A stretch of 64,000 nucleotides of DNA, taken from NCBI RefSeq assembly GCF_900116665.1, contig NZ_FPBK01000004.1, positions 156,246-220,245 on the forward strand. Reading direction: 5' to 3'. A program made the translations under genes and the position numbers. The DNA is from Pustulibacterium marinum (GTDB lineage: Bacteria; Bacteroidota; Bacteroidia; Flavobacteriales; Flavobacteriaceae). The notes beneath the pieces were generated by a model that did not search any database, was not told the DNA's origin, and was given only the letters and a program-made list of their open reading frames with translations. This document shows positions 20,469-29,859 of this stretch, one piece after another (within the stretch, counting starts at the first letter, position 1; each line of letters opens with the position of its first letter).

Positions 20469-20548
20469 CAAAAACACAATTTAAAAAAATAACCACTATT
20501 TGTTAGTCTTTATCTCTAAGCTGCTACCAAGTATTCGGTTTTCTATTT

Positions 20549-21466
20549 TTACGGTAACTGACGTAGTACTCTTTCAGGATAGTCTGTAATAATACCATCT
20601 ACTTTTAGAGCTATCATTTTTGCGATCGCTACGGAGTCGTTTACCGTCCATGGAATTACTTTTAGCTGTTTTACATGCAAACTGTCCATTGTTTTTTCAT
20701 TCTGTAACAATTTGTAATTAGGACTGTAAATATCTGGCACAAAACTTAATTGCTTTAAATTATGCGCTACTCCCTCACGGTGTACTAAAAATGCTAAAGT
20801 TACTTTGGGATACCTTTTGTGTACTTCTTCTAAAATGGCCGGATCGAACGATTGTATATTCCATTTCCCCGCTATAGGCTTGCTGCTAAGTACCTGCATT
20901 ACTTTTGCTACCATCTCCTGAGGATAGGGTTGGTAGGTACCGTATAAAGAAGGAACTGATTTGATTTCTATATTATACCCTACAGGCGTTAAATTGTGTT
21001 GTTTTACAAACAACTCCACACTATCTATCACAGCTGACAACAAAGGTTTATAAGCATGTATTTTTTGTTGCTGTGGAAAGTTTGTATTTCCTTTAAGCCC
21101 GGTTTCAAACTTTTGAATACTGTCATACGTCATTTGGTACATATTCAACGATTTTTCTTCTTGAGAACTAATGGTATCCCCGTTTGGTTTTAACACATAC
21201 AAAGCAGCCATATAGGGTTCGTGCGAAACCACTACACTACCATCTTTGGCTATTACAACATCTAATTCTATAACGTTGACTCCTTTTTTAATGGCATTTA
21301 TATACCCTCTAATGCTGTTTTCGGGACTGTGTCCTCGTTCTCCTCTATGCCCTTGCACTTCTATAGCTGTTGTTGTCTGCATTACCTCGGTTGATGGTTT
21401 TTCTGCTTGTTTGCAACCTACTATTCCCAAGCATAAGCATGCCCATATGTATATTTGGTGCTTCAT
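20549..21466 (-). CDS. Glycerophosphodiester phosphodiesterase lipoprotein
   Basis: A 305-residue GDPD-family enzyme. The lipoprotein signal ends at LGIVGC, so the protein is periplasmic or surface-attached. Catalytic motifs follow: GHRGERGHSPENS (the two-His/Arg/Glu site), then IELDVVIAKDGSVVVSHE with the metal-binding Glu-x-Asp and the second His. The C-terminus has the VIPWTVND and DGIITDYPE blocks. It would split glycerophosphodiesters such as glycerophosphocholine into glycerol-3-phosphate and an alcohol. An upstream in-frame ATG exists but lies in the end of the phosphoesterase gene. The ATG at 21466 fits the signal peptide and has a purine-rich AAAAGG about 8 bases before it. It is the last gene of the STN-SusC locus. 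Confidence 0.9.
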   Translation of the reverse strand: MKHQIYIWACLCLGIVGCKQAEKPSTEVMQTTTAIEVQGHRGERGHSPENSIRGYINAIKKGVNVIELDVVIAKDGSVVVSHEPYMAALYVLKPNGDTISSQEEKSLNMYQMTYDSIQKFETGLKGNTNFPQQQKIHAYKPLLSAVIDSVELFVKQHNLTPVGYNIEIKSVPSLYGTYQPYPQEMVAKVMQVLSSKPIAGKWNIQSFDPAILEEVHKRYPKVTLAFLVHREGVAHNLKQLSFVPDIYSPNYKLLQNEKTMDSLHVKQLKVIPWTVNDSVAIAKMIALKVDGIITDYPERVLRQLP

Positions 21467-21479
21467 TTTTGCTACCTTT

Positions 21480-23057
21480 TTAATTTTCACTTTCAATACG
21501 GTAGGTTGTTTGAGCACTATGTGCTGCTCCAAACCTATCTATTGCTTTAATTTCTATCGTATGAATTCCTTCTGACAAATTTGCTTCAATAGATCCGGTC
21601 CATAAATGGGTACAATCTATTGCATTAGAACCTCTTTTTCCTTTAGGCAGTGTTTCAGCTTCATCCCAATGGATTAATTGAGAAACATACGACGGATCTG
21701 GTTCGTTCACATACTTCATCTTTTTCCATTCACCATTATCTGTTCGGTAGGTTACCACATCATTGGCGCTTCCCATAAAGAAATTTACGTACAATGGCGA
21801 TTTGGTACGTTTGGCTTTAGCTACTACTTTTGGAGCGTATACTTCCATTTGATAGCTTGCAGGTTTGCCTGCTACTTTGTAACGAATGCTATACGTAGTA
21901 CCCTTGAAATCTATAAACGAATATCCCTTGGGAGTACCATCTCTCATGGTTGCTTCTGGAATACCTTCGGCATTTAATTTTCCTGAATACCAATCTCCCG
22001 AAGTAGTGCCTGCATTATACTCGTGATGCATTCTCTTTTGTTGCCAACCTGTTTGAGCATCAAATTCATCTTGCTTTTGAATATGCGTATGTGCTGACAG
22101 TGATAAGGTATACGGATAGTCTTTTAACAACTGAAATAATTCATTTCTATCGGTATCTCTGAATGTATCATTTCCTATTTCGGGCTCACTTAACGGAATG
22201 TGAAACGCCAATACAATTAAATGATCTTTAGGCACAAACTGTAAATCGTTGGCTATAAACTGTAGTTGATCTTCTCTAAAACCTCCCCAGTAATGTTTAC
22301 CACCTCTTGGATCTGGATACAGTATATCATCTAATACAATAAAATGCACTTTACCGTAATTGAAGGCATTATTTGCCGGACCAAAATGGGCTTCGTAACT
22401 TTCATCTGATAAGTAGTCTTGCGCTACATCAAAATTAAGATCGTGGTTTCCTATTACATTGTGCCATGGAATTCCTATAGCAGTCATTACTTTTTTATAG
22501 GGTTCAAATAACGACAAATCATTACCAACCAAATCTCCTAAACTGATTCCTAAAACAGCCTCTTTGGTAGCAGCTACTTCTTTTACTACTCCCTCTTCAA
22601 AAAAGTTTAACTGCTCTTGATTGTAGGGTTGCGGGTCACCAAATACCAATATTGAAAAATCTTCTTTTTCTTCTGAAGGATACAAGCCAAAGCTTAGCTT
22701 TTTAGGTAGTTTTCCTGTAGGTTGCACTCCCTGAAACTTTGTAGCAGAAGATCCTTCTGGTTTGTGTATGTAGTAGTATTTGGGCAAATTGTAGGTATCT
22801 AAAGGAAAGGCGTAATTTGATGGCTTTATGACAGATACAATCATATCTGAAGACGCAGCTAACTCAAAATTACCATGCACATCCGTTTGTACTACTTGTG
22901 TACCATTGGTTACGGAAACCTTAGCTATACCAGCTTCTTTACGATCTTGTTTGCCATTATGGTTGGTATCGCAATATACCGTTCCTTTTACTGTTTGTTG
23001 TGAGAATCCCATAAGGACTCCCACACAACAGCAAGCTGCAATTAATTGTTTTTTCAT
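21480..23057 (-). CDS. Secreted calcineurin-like phosphoesterase with N/C modules
   Basis: A 525-residue secreted protein in three parts. After the signal peptide, residues 22-100 form a small SdrD/MetallophosN-like beta domain with a calcium-loop-like DTNHNGKQD. The middle (about 130-340) is a two-metal phosphoesterase: FGDPQPYN, SLGDLVGND, IGNHDLNFD, LAFHIPL and SAHTHIQ supply the metal-binding Asp, Asn and His residues in the usual order. The C-terminal part (about 370-520) is the MetallophosC-type beta module. It would hydrolyse phosphomono- or diesters outside the cytoplasm. It lies 11 bases after susD and 13 bases before GDPD, so two phosphoesterases are translated with one SusCD transporter. 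Confidence 0.88.
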   Translation of the reverse strand: MKKQLIAACCCVGVLMGFSQQTVKGTVYCDTNHNGKQDRKEAGIAKVSVTNGTQVVQTDVHGNFELAASSDMIVSVIKPSNYAFPLDTYNLPKYYYIHKPEGSSATKFQGVQPTGKLPKKLSFGLYPSEEKEDFSILVFGDPQPYNQEQLNFFEEGVVKEVAATKEAVLGISLGDLVGNDLSLFEPYKKVMTAIGIPWHNVIGNHDLNFDVAQDYLSDESYEAHFGPANNAFNYGKVHFIVLDDILYPDPRGGKHYWGGFREDQLQFIANDLQFVPKDHLIVLAFHIPLSEPEIGNDTFRDTDRNELFQLLKDYPYTLSLSAHTHIQKQDEFDAQTGWQQKRMHHEYNAGTTSGDWYSGKLNAEGIPEATMRDGTPKGYSFIDFKGTTYSIRYKVAGKPASYQMEVYAPKVVAKAKRTKSPLYVNFFMGSANDVVTYRTDNGEWKKMKYVNEPDPSYVSQLIHWDEAETLPKGKRGSNAIDCTHLWTGSIEANLSEGIHTIEIKAIDRFGAAHSAQTTYRIESEN

Positions 23058-23068
23058 TTTTGATCTAC

Positions 23069-24499
23069 TTAATTATTGTCCCACCAAACTTTGGTGTTGA
23101 TATTGTCTTCACCGTTTAATAATTCTAAGGCCTCCTGATATCCGGAAGCATTTTCTATAGGTAAATCTGTAGGATAGTATAAACGAGACGGCATTACTCC
23201 GTTATTAAACATGGCACTGGTTTGTGGCAATTGCGGATAACCAGTTCGTCTGTATTCAAACCACTGCTGATAATCTACAAAATACAAGGCGTAGTATTTT
23301 TGCAACAGTATTTGCTCTAAAGTTCCATTGTACTGTACCAATGGATTGCTAAAGTAGTCTAGTGGCGCTGTAGCTCCTACTTGCTCCATAGCTGCTATAA
23401 CTCCATTTTCATAATAAGTAGCTGCATTGTCCAGGTAGCCACGTTGCGCCAATTCTGCCTTAATAAATGCAACCTCAGCATAGGGTAACAACACTATTTT
23501 CATAGGGTTGGTTACCTGTTCTATATTGAAAGTAGAAGCCTCGAAATTAAAAATAGTGGTTACAGGATCATAAGCACTTGGTATTCCCTGGTAGCCTATA
23601 GCATTGTTATCGATGTCTGTAGCTGTAGTAGCTATTACAGGACGTCTTGGGTCTTCCCAAGCATTCAAATTATCTAAAAAGAAAGCGGCCACTTTGGTAC
23701 TAAGTCTAAAGTCTTGTGGACGACTCCATGGCGATACATTTGGCTCTACCCCCGTTACCTGTAAAATAGCAGATTCATCTGTAGTTTCGAAAACCGGATA
23801 CACATCGGGGTTGTTCACCATACTAGCCATGGTGGCAAAATTTTGTGGTTGCACCCCCGCAATTCTCAACAATAACCTTAGGTGTAACGAATTGGTAAAC
23901 TTTTGCCATTTTGTTACATCATTGTAAAACAAAATATCCTCTGCATACGCCATTGGCTGTCCTAGGTTGTATAGCTCATTAGCTGTTTCCAAATCTGCCA
24001 AGATCGTTTCATAAACAAATTCTTGCGAATTAAACCCCGGGTATATAATATCTTCATCTCCCTTTAGTGCTTCTGTCATAGGAATTGGGCCAAACAAATC
24101 TGTTAGATTGGCATATACCAAGGCTTTCAAGGTTAAGGCAATAGCTTTGTAGTTTGGGTCTTCGTAAGCATCTGCTGCCAGTTCCATTTCATTGATGTTC
24201 TTTAACCATCTGTAATATGCGTTCCAGGAAGAATTTCCTATACCAGCACTTACATCGTATCTGTGCAACCCACCACTTTCGCTAGGAAAAGGTAATGCTA
24301 CCTGCATTAAATTAAAGGTTATATTATCTGCTCTACCAGCATTGTGGCTAGCTATTCCGTAAATAATTGGGTTTAATAACGTACCCGGACTAATCTGCTC
24401 TATACGGTTAGGATCTGTATTTACTTCATCAAAATTATTGGTACAACTCCAAAGCATGGCCGCCACAACCAACATATATAGTATACGTACTGTTTTCAT
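23069..24499 (-). CDS. SusD-like lipoprotein (phosphodiester locus)
   Basis: A 476-residue lipoprotein (signal ending at LWSC, then TNNFDEVNTDPN). This is the SusD-like_2 type of start that usually partners STN-containing SusC proteins. Helical segments near residues 115-150 (ALTLKALVYANLTDLFGPIP) match the SusD core, and the C-terminus has LYFVDYQQWFEYRRTGYPQLP and LYYPTDLP. It would act as the lid for the transporter made 11 bases upstream. Its ligand is unknown. Because two phosphoesterase genes follow directly, an organic phosphate compound is a better guess than a simple glycan. Confidence 0.9.
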   Translation of the reverse strand: MKTVRILYMLVVAAMLWSCTNNFDEVNTDPNRIEQISPGTLLNPIIYGIASHNAGRADNITFNLMQVALPFPSESGGLHRYDVSAGIGNSSWNAYYRWLKNINEMELAADAYEDPNYKAIALTLKALVYANLTDLFGPIPMTEALKGDEDIIYPGFNSQEFVYETILADLETANELYNLGQPMAYAEDILFYNDVTKWQKFTNSLHLRLLLRIAGVQPQNFATMASMVNNPDVYPVFETTDESAILQVTGVEPNVSPWSRPQDFRLSTKVAAFFLDNLNAWEDPRRPVIATTATDIDNNAIGYQGIPSAYDPVTTIFNFEASTFNIEQVTNPMKIVLLPYAEVAFIKAELAQRGYLDNAATYYENGVIAAMEQVGATAPLDYFSNPLVQYNGTLEQILLQKYYALYFVDYQQWFEYRRTGYPQLPQTSAMFNNGVMPSRLYYPTDLPIENASGYQEALELLNGEDNINTKVWWDNN

Positions 24500-24510
24500 A
24501 GATCAATGAT

Positions 24511-27500
24511 TTATAAGTTAAGTTTTACATTTACTCCGTAACTTGCCGGAGAAGGCATTTGTCCCATTTCTACACCAGGCATTAGTTTGTTTCCATTTAA
24601 GGCTGCTGTTTCCGGATCGTAGATTGGAAAGTCTGACACTACCGCTAAATTTCTACCATACACACTCACATTCAACGACTTAACAAATGTGTTCTTCAAA
24701 AAGCGTTTAGGAAGTGTATACTGTACCGATATTTCTCTCAACTTTAGGTATGAAGCATCAAATGAGTTTGATTCTACATTCGCTCTTCTGTAAAACCTGT
24801 TGTACCAAGCCGGTGTGGCTACTTCTGTAGTATTTGGACTGTAGGTGCCATCATCATTTAATACTACGCCGTCACCTACAATGGTCATACTTTCTCTTCC
24901 CATATAGGTATGTGTTAGTTTTCCTTGTTGTGTTAGCTTATGATGTGTTTGCGAATAAATAATACCCCCATATTGACCGTCTATGGTAACACTAAACCTA
25001 AAATTGCCCCATTGGAATTCGTTGGTTAAGCCCGCTCTCCAATCTGGAGTAGCATCGCCTATGTACTGAATGTCTCCACTATCAGGATATGCAGGCAGCC
25101 CAGAGCTGTCGTACACAATTTCACCTTCCGGAGAACGTACAAAACCATAGCCATAAATGGCCGTTGGCGATCCGCCTACTTTAGCAATCATAGAAGCACT
25201 ACCGCCGGTGTCTATAATAAACTGATTGTCTACTTCATCTGGTAACTCAAAAACCTCCCCTTCATTTTTGGTCCAGTTTACTGTAGCAGCCCACTTAAAC
25301 TTGTCGTTATTAATAATTTTAGCTCCTAGTGTAAGCTCAATTCCCTGGTTTCTAATTTTACCTGCATTGGCATATTTGGTACTATAACCAGTACTCCAGT
25401 TAAGTGGCAAGGTAATAATCTGATTGTCTGTAGTAACTCTGTACAAACTCACATCTAAATTAATTCGGTTGTTTAGCAAACGAGCCTCTATACCGGTTTC
25501 GAAACTGTTAGATGTTTCTGGTTTTAAATTGGTATTGTACAAAGTATTATCTACCACAGCTGAGCTAGCAAAAGAGCTTAAATCATAGTATTTTCTGGTT
25601 TGATACGGATCTGTATCGTTTCCTACTTTTGCATACGAGAATCGATACTTCAAATATTTAAAAGCATCTGATTTGAATTGAAAGATATCTGAAACAATAG
25701 CACTTACATTAGCCGATGGATAGAAATAAGACCTGTTTGATTTGGGCAACGTACTAGACCAATCATTTCTGGCACTCACATCTAAAAACACCTGATCTTT
25801 AAAAGAGAATGTAGACAAGCCATACAAACTACTTACAATTTTATCTGAATCGGCAGAACGGGTTGTAGCCGCATTGATTCCGTTTGAAAGTTTGTAAACT
25901 CCGGGAATTACCAGGCCGTCTACAGAAGAAGTCTGTTGTCTGCGATGTTCTGTTCTATGGTTTCCTCCTACATTCAGTGCTAGCGCAAAATTAGTACTCA
26001 ACTCTTTATCGTAGGTTACCAGAAAATCGGTATTAATTTCTTCTTTAAACACTTGTTGTTTCTGGTAAAAACCTCTTGCATACCTATTGATACTAAACGG
26101 TCTTTTAAGCTCGCGTAATTGGTTATAGGTATTTAAAGAGCTTCTTAGCAATACCTTTACCTCTGATGTTAGCTGAATATCTGCATACATATTGCCCACA
26201 ATCTGGCTACTTTCTAACGCATTTAAAGACTCATTAGCAATTACAAAAGGATTGTCTATGTAAGAGCTAAAAGGTTGAATCTGTTGAAGGTTTTCTTGTC
26301 CTTCTTCCCACATGGGACGGTACCAATCTAGGTTTACATTAGGGTTCTGAAAAATCATAAAATATGCTATAGAACCGTTGTTGTATCCTGTAGAAGGTAG
26401 ATTGTCGCTACCGCGATTGTTGTAATTAACCACACTTCCCAATGTGATACGATCTGATATTTGGTACTTAGCATTCACAGCTGCCGTAATTCTTTCAAAA
26501 CCTGTATTTGGCATAATCCACTCGTTTTTACTATGGCCAAAAGAAGCTCTCATAGAACCTTTATCGTCACCACCTTGTAAAGACACATTGTTTTGAATAG
26601 TAACTCCGGTACGCCAAAAATCTTTTCTATTATCATCGTAACCACGCCATAACTGACGTTCTTCTGACTGACCACCTACCACAGGATCGTACTGGTAAAA
26701 ATATTGTCCGTCAAAAGCTGGTCCCCAAGCACTACTAGTACCTCCTGTATTGCTACCATCTTCAGAAGCTCCGTAAGAATAATATGGGGCTCCGTTAGCA
26801 TCTACAGCACCTGTACCCTGCCCGTAACGATACTGATACTCTGGCCAACGCTGAATTACATCAAAATTAGCAGAAGAGTTAATGGTTACCCCTAAACCTT
26901 TGTGTTGTTTACCCGATTTGGTTGTAATCATGATAACACCGTTTTGTCCGCGACTACCATATAAAGCGGCAGCATTAGGTCCTTTTAGTACGGTAATTTC
27001 TTCAATATCATCTAAATTCAAATCAGAAATACCGTTTCCGTAATCAACAGGTGAGTCATCCCCCATGTATGCACTAGAAGAACCAGATGTTGTCATTTCT
27101 GTATTTACCGGTACACCGTCTACCACTACCAATGCATAATTTTGTTGCAAATCGAAAGAGCTATAGCCTCTCAACACTATTTGCTGGGAGTTGATAGGTC
27201 CTGACCCTGATGATACAATGCTCATTCCGGCTACTTTTCCTTTTAACCCAGAAGACCAGTTTACAGGATTGGTTTGACTTAAATTTTCTGCACCGATGGT
27301 TGCCTGTGCATACCCTAATTTCTTTTCTTCCCTTTTGATACCTAATGCTGTAACAACCACCTCATTTAGAGCCTGAGCAGAAGGTAGCATTGTGATTTCC
27401 TGAAACGTTCCTACAACCGCTGCTACTTCTACATTTTGATAGCCTACATAAGAAACCACTAAAGTTACTTTTTGGGTAGCAACCTGAAGTTTAAAATTAC

Positions 27501-27957
27501 CGTCGAAATCTGTAGAGGTTCCTGTTTTGGTATCTTTAATAGCAACCGTGGCTCCGGGCATAGGCACCCCTTGCTCATCTATAACACGGCCTTCTATTTC
27601 TAATTGTGTCTCTTCTGATGTAGAAACCACTGTTATGGTATTATTTATTACATTGAACGTAACATGAACCTGTGAAGCCAGTTGGTTGAGTACGCTTTCT
27701 ATGGTAGCATTTTGCACTGTAATGCTACACAATTTATTGCCTGTAGCAATGGCATCGTCAAAGACAAAGGTATAGTTTGTCTGGTTTTCTACCAGCTCAA
27801 AAACAGCTGTTATATTTTTGTTTTGTACCGCCAACGTAATTAGCTCTTCAGGCATTTGTTTTTCGGTAACTGTATTTGCAAAGCTATGGTGTGTAAACAA
27901 GCAAAAGAAAATACCTATGCACACATACTCCACAAAAATTTGTAGTTTTGTTTTCAT
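24511..27957 (-). CDS. SusC-like TonB-dependent transducer with STN domain
   Basis: A 1148-residue SusC-family receptor with an extra N-terminal signalling (STN/secretin) domain at about residues 38-108 (ITAVFELVENQTNYTFVFDD to NVINNTITVV). A carboxypeptidase-like domain follows (VIDEQGVPMPGATVAIKD, about 122-190), then the plug (VTALGIKREEKKLGYAQAT and ITVLKGPNAAALYGSRGQ) and the barrel. STN receptors touch a FecR anti-sigma protein in the periplasm when ligand is bound. Here FecR and an ECF sigma gene lie directly upstream on the same strand, so the receptor probably senses its own substrate and switches on its operon. Confidence 0.93.
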   Translation of the reverse strand: MKTKLQIFVEYVCIGIFFCLFTHHSFANTVTEKQMPEELITLAVQNKNITAVFELVENQTNYTFVFDDAIATGNKLCSITVQNATIESVLNQLASQVHVTFNVINNTITVVSTSEETQLEIEGRVIDEQGVPMPGATVAIKDTKTGTSTDFDGNFKLQVATQKVTLVVSYVGYQNVEVAAVVGTFQEITMLPSAQALNEVVVTALGIKREEKKLGYAQATIGAENLSQTNPVNWSSGLKGKVAGMSIVSSGSGPINSQQIVLRGYSSFDLQQNYALVVVDGVPVNTEMTTSGSSSAYMGDDSPVDYGNGISDLNLDDIEEITVLKGPNAAALYGSRGQNGVIMITTKSGKQHKGLGVTINSSANFDVIQRWPEYQYRYGQGTGAVDANGAPYYSYGASEDGSNTGGTSSAWGPAFDGQYFYQYDPVVGGQSEERQLWRGYDDNRKDFWRTGVTIQNNVSLQGGDDKGSMRASFGHSKNEWIMPNTGFERITAAVNAKYQISDRITLGSVVNYNNRGSDNLPSTGYNNGSIAYFMIFQNPNVNLDWYRPMWEEGQENLQQIQPFSSYIDNPFVIANESLNALESSQIVGNMYADIQLTSEVKVLLRSSLNTYNQLRELKRPFSINRYARGFYQKQQVFKEEINTDFLVTYDKELSTNFALALNVGGNHRTEHRRQQTSSVDGLVIPGVYKLSNGINAATTRSADSDKIVSSLYGLSTFSFKDQVFLDVSARNDWSSTLPKSNRSYFYPSANVSAIVSDIFQFKSDAFKYLKYRFSYAKVGNDTDPYQTRKYYDLSSFASSAVVDNTLYNTNLKPETSNSFETGIEARLLNNRINLDVSLYRVTTDNQIITLPLNWSTGYSTKYANAGKIRNQGIELTLGAKIINNDKFKWAATVNWTKNEGEVFELPDEVDNQFIIDTGGSASMIAKVGGSPTAIYGYGFVRSPEGEIVYDSSGLPAYPDSGDIQYIGDATPDWRAGLTNEFQWGNFRFSVTIDGQYGGIIYSQTHHKLTQQGKLTHTYMGRESMTIVGDGVVLNDDGTYSPNTTEVATPAWYNRFYRRANVESNSFDASYLKLREISVQYTLPKRFLKNTFVKSLNVSVYGRNLAVVSDFPIYDPETAALNGNKLMPGVEMGQMPSPASYGVNVKLNL

Positions 27958-28000
27958 TACTTATGGTTATGGGTTAATCTATCGATAATCATTTCTATGA

Positions 28001-28032
28001 AGCCCATTTTCTGTTGCCGCAGAAATTGGGTT
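28001..28032. promoter_or_regulatory. Intercistronic hairpin between fecR-like and STN-susC genes
   Basis: The arms AGCCCATTTTCTG (28001-28013) and CAGAAATTGGGTT (28020-28032) pair over 13 positions with one G-T wobble and one T-T mismatch, across a six-base loop. It lies in the 84-base gap between the anti-sigma gene and the transporter gene. On the coding (minus) strand no T-run follows, so it is more likely an RNA-stability or attenuation element than a full terminator. Confidence 0.45.
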
Positions 28033-28041
28033 TTTATATTG

Positions 28042-28980
28042 TTATTGTTTTGTTTTTCTACTGATAACTATTTCATTCTTGTCATTGGTTTTAATGGTTA
28101 GTGATTTGATTACTGCAATACTCTTTAGCACGTTCTCTAAAGGTTCGTCTTTAAATTTTCCGGATAAGGTTTCTTTTTTCAGACTATCGTCATGTATTAT
28201 AATAGCTACATTGTACCAGTCTTCCAGTATGGTTTCTAAATCTTCCATAGTGGTTTCTTTCAGCAAAATAACCTTGTGCGTCCAGGCACTGAAATCCATA
28301 CTGCTTTCATGCGTAATAGCAGTTAACTGATTTTCCGCAAAGGTTGCCTGCTCATTTTTTGTTAACTCTACCGCTGCCGCTGCATTCTTATTAGGAGTCA
28401 CACGTACTTTTCCGGTATTTACACTCACTTTTAGATACTTTGACTTTTTTGCATTGATATTAAACGATGTACCCAACACCTTCGTTTGGTACCCATTGGC
28501 ATCAATAATAAATGGATGTAGAGTATCTCTGTGTACTTTAAAAAAGGCTTCACCTTCCAGCGAAACTTTTCTAGTAGCCCCTTTAAAAGTTTCGGGATAG
28601 GTAAGCTTGCTATTCGCATTTAAAGTAATTACACTTCCATCTGGCAAATTAACACTGGTAATAGCTCCCTTTTCTGCCACTACCATAATATTTTTGGGTT
28701 GCCAAAGATTCCAGATGAATACACCTAGCAACGCTATACTGGCCACCGCCATTAGTGTTCTTACTTTGGTAATATATCTTTTAGGACGCTTTGCTAATCG
28801 AAGCTTGGCTGCTATATTCTGATAGGCTTTTTCCTGTTGTTCGGGAGTGGTTACAACTTTTAGAGCTGTATTGCTTTGCTGAAGGGTTTCCAGAAATTTT
28901 TCAAACGTAGCAATCTCTTCTTTGCTTGCCGTTTTGGCTGCATACTTATCTGCTAGTTGAATAAGTTTTGATTTGTTCAA
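28042..28980 (-). CDS. FecR-type anti-sigma factor
   Basis: A 312-residue single-pass protein. The cytoplasmic N-terminal part (1-80) has the short helical anti-sigma region. A membrane helix follows (TLMAVASIALLGVFIWNLW, about 88-106). The periplasmic FecR domain has the signature ITLNANSKLTYPETF and VSLEGEAFFKV near residues 117-150, and a C-terminal DUF4974/STN-like domain sits at about 240-308 (KETTMEDLETILEDWYNVAI). It should hold the neighbouring ECF sigma factor inactive until the STN receptor signals. It lies 93 bases after the sigma gene and 84 before the receptor gene. Confidence 0.93.
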   Translation of the reverse strand: MNKSKLIQLADKYAAKTASKEEIATFEKFLETLQQSNTALKVVTTPEQQEKAYQNIAAKLRLAKRPKRYITKVRTLMAVASIALLGVFIWNLWQPKNIMVVAEKGAITSVNLPDGSVITLNANSKLTYPETFKGATRKVSLEGEAFFKVHRDTLHPFIIDANGYQTKVLGTSFNINAKKSKYLKVSVNTGKVRVTPNKNAAAAVELTKNEQATFAENQLTAITHESSMDFSAWTHKVILLKETTMEDLETILEDWYNVAIIIHDDSLKKETLSGKFKDEPLENVLKSIAVIKSLTIKTNDKNEIVISRKTKQ

Positions 28981-29073
28981 TGTACTGTCTTTTTACAGTA
29001 AGACACCAAAAGTGGTTTGTACACGTATGCAGTTTTTGGGGTTTAACCATTTGGTAATATAAGCACTATGCTC

Positions 29074-29673
29074 TTAAACATAGTTTAACATACACCCCAC
29101 TACTACCCCATACCCAGGATAATGCTTTTTAAAATGCTTGAGCGCTTTGCTTATTTGAGTTTCTACCGTTCTTATAGACAAATCTAACTCTTTGGCTATG
29201 GTTGTATTGTCTTTATGATCGAACCTACTCATCTTAAATATCTGTTTGCATTTAGGAGGTAGTTGCTCTATTAACAGCATAATCTTATGTTCTGCTTCCT
29301 GAGATTCTAAAACAACATCGGGCAAGCTGCTGTCTGTAGAAGTTTCTAATGCTTGCGCTACGTCTTCGGTTACCTTAAGATCTCTGATACGATTGGCTAC
29401 TCCGTATTTTACAGCTCTAAAAAGATAGCTTTCTAAATTCAGAATTTCGGTGTCATTGGTACGCTCCCATAACTGTATAAACACTTCTTGCACTATGTCT
29501 TCGCAAATAGCTTCTTCTTTGTAGATTTTATAAGCATAACTGAACAAACGCTTCCAGTAGGCGTCAAAAATTGCTTTGAATTGCTCCTGATCACCTTGTA
29601 TAAACCGCATTATAAGAAGTTCTTTTTCAATGTAGAGTTTTATGAGTACAAAAGAAGATTGTTTTTTTAACAA
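29074..29673 (-). CDS. ECF RNA polymerase sigma factor (sigma-70 family)
   Basis: A 199-residue ECF sigma factor. Region 2 covers about residues 25-95 (FKAIFDAYWKRLFSYAYKIY, EDIVQEVFIQLWE, LESYLFRAVKYGVANRIRD). Region 4 covers about 130-185 (IEQLPPKCKQIFKMSRFDHK, IAKELDLSIRTVETQISKAL). It starts the sigma/anti-sigma/STN-SusC cascade and probably directs transcription of the locus that follows. The conserved EKELLIMRFIQGD segment argues for the upstream Met as start, rather than the internal one at about residue 22. A region 4 recognition helix is present, so the protein looks complete. Confidence 0.93.
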   Translation of the reverse strand: MLKKQSSFVLIKLYIEKELLIMRFIQGDQEQFKAIFDAYWKRLFSYAYKIYKEEAICEDIVQEVFIQLWERTNDTEILNLESYLFRAVKYGVANRIRDLKVTEDVAQALETSTDSSLPDVVLESQEAEHKIMLLIEQLPPKCKQIFKMSRFDHKDNTTIAKELDLSIRTVETQISKALKHFKKHYPGYGVVVGCMLNYV

Positions 29674-29750
29674 TAGCCAGTCTCTTTGGTTAAGCTATGG
29701 TTAAACCTGATGTGCTTTCACAAAAAATTAGCATTCAAAGCTATTCTTCT

Positions 29751-29829
29751 CTAGTATCTGTTTACGATTTCTATAACTTCTTGTACGATAGTAGCAGTAG
29801 CTTTTCGATTTTCTAAAAACTCATCAAAT
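29751..29829 (-). pseudogene. Possible C-terminal coding remnant
   Basis: Read on the minus strand, about 26 codons before a TAG at 29751-29753 give a protein-like tail (FDEFLENRKATATIVQEVIE, then IVNRY). A one-base shift upstream gives a further plausible segment (NFGEGTH) as far as about 29850. No start, no complete domain and no family is recognised. It may be the leftover end of a deleted gene. The rest of 29674-29859 shows nothing else I can name. Confidence 0.3.
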
Positions 29830-29859
29830 GTGTACCTTCACCAAAATTAGAAGCACTAC

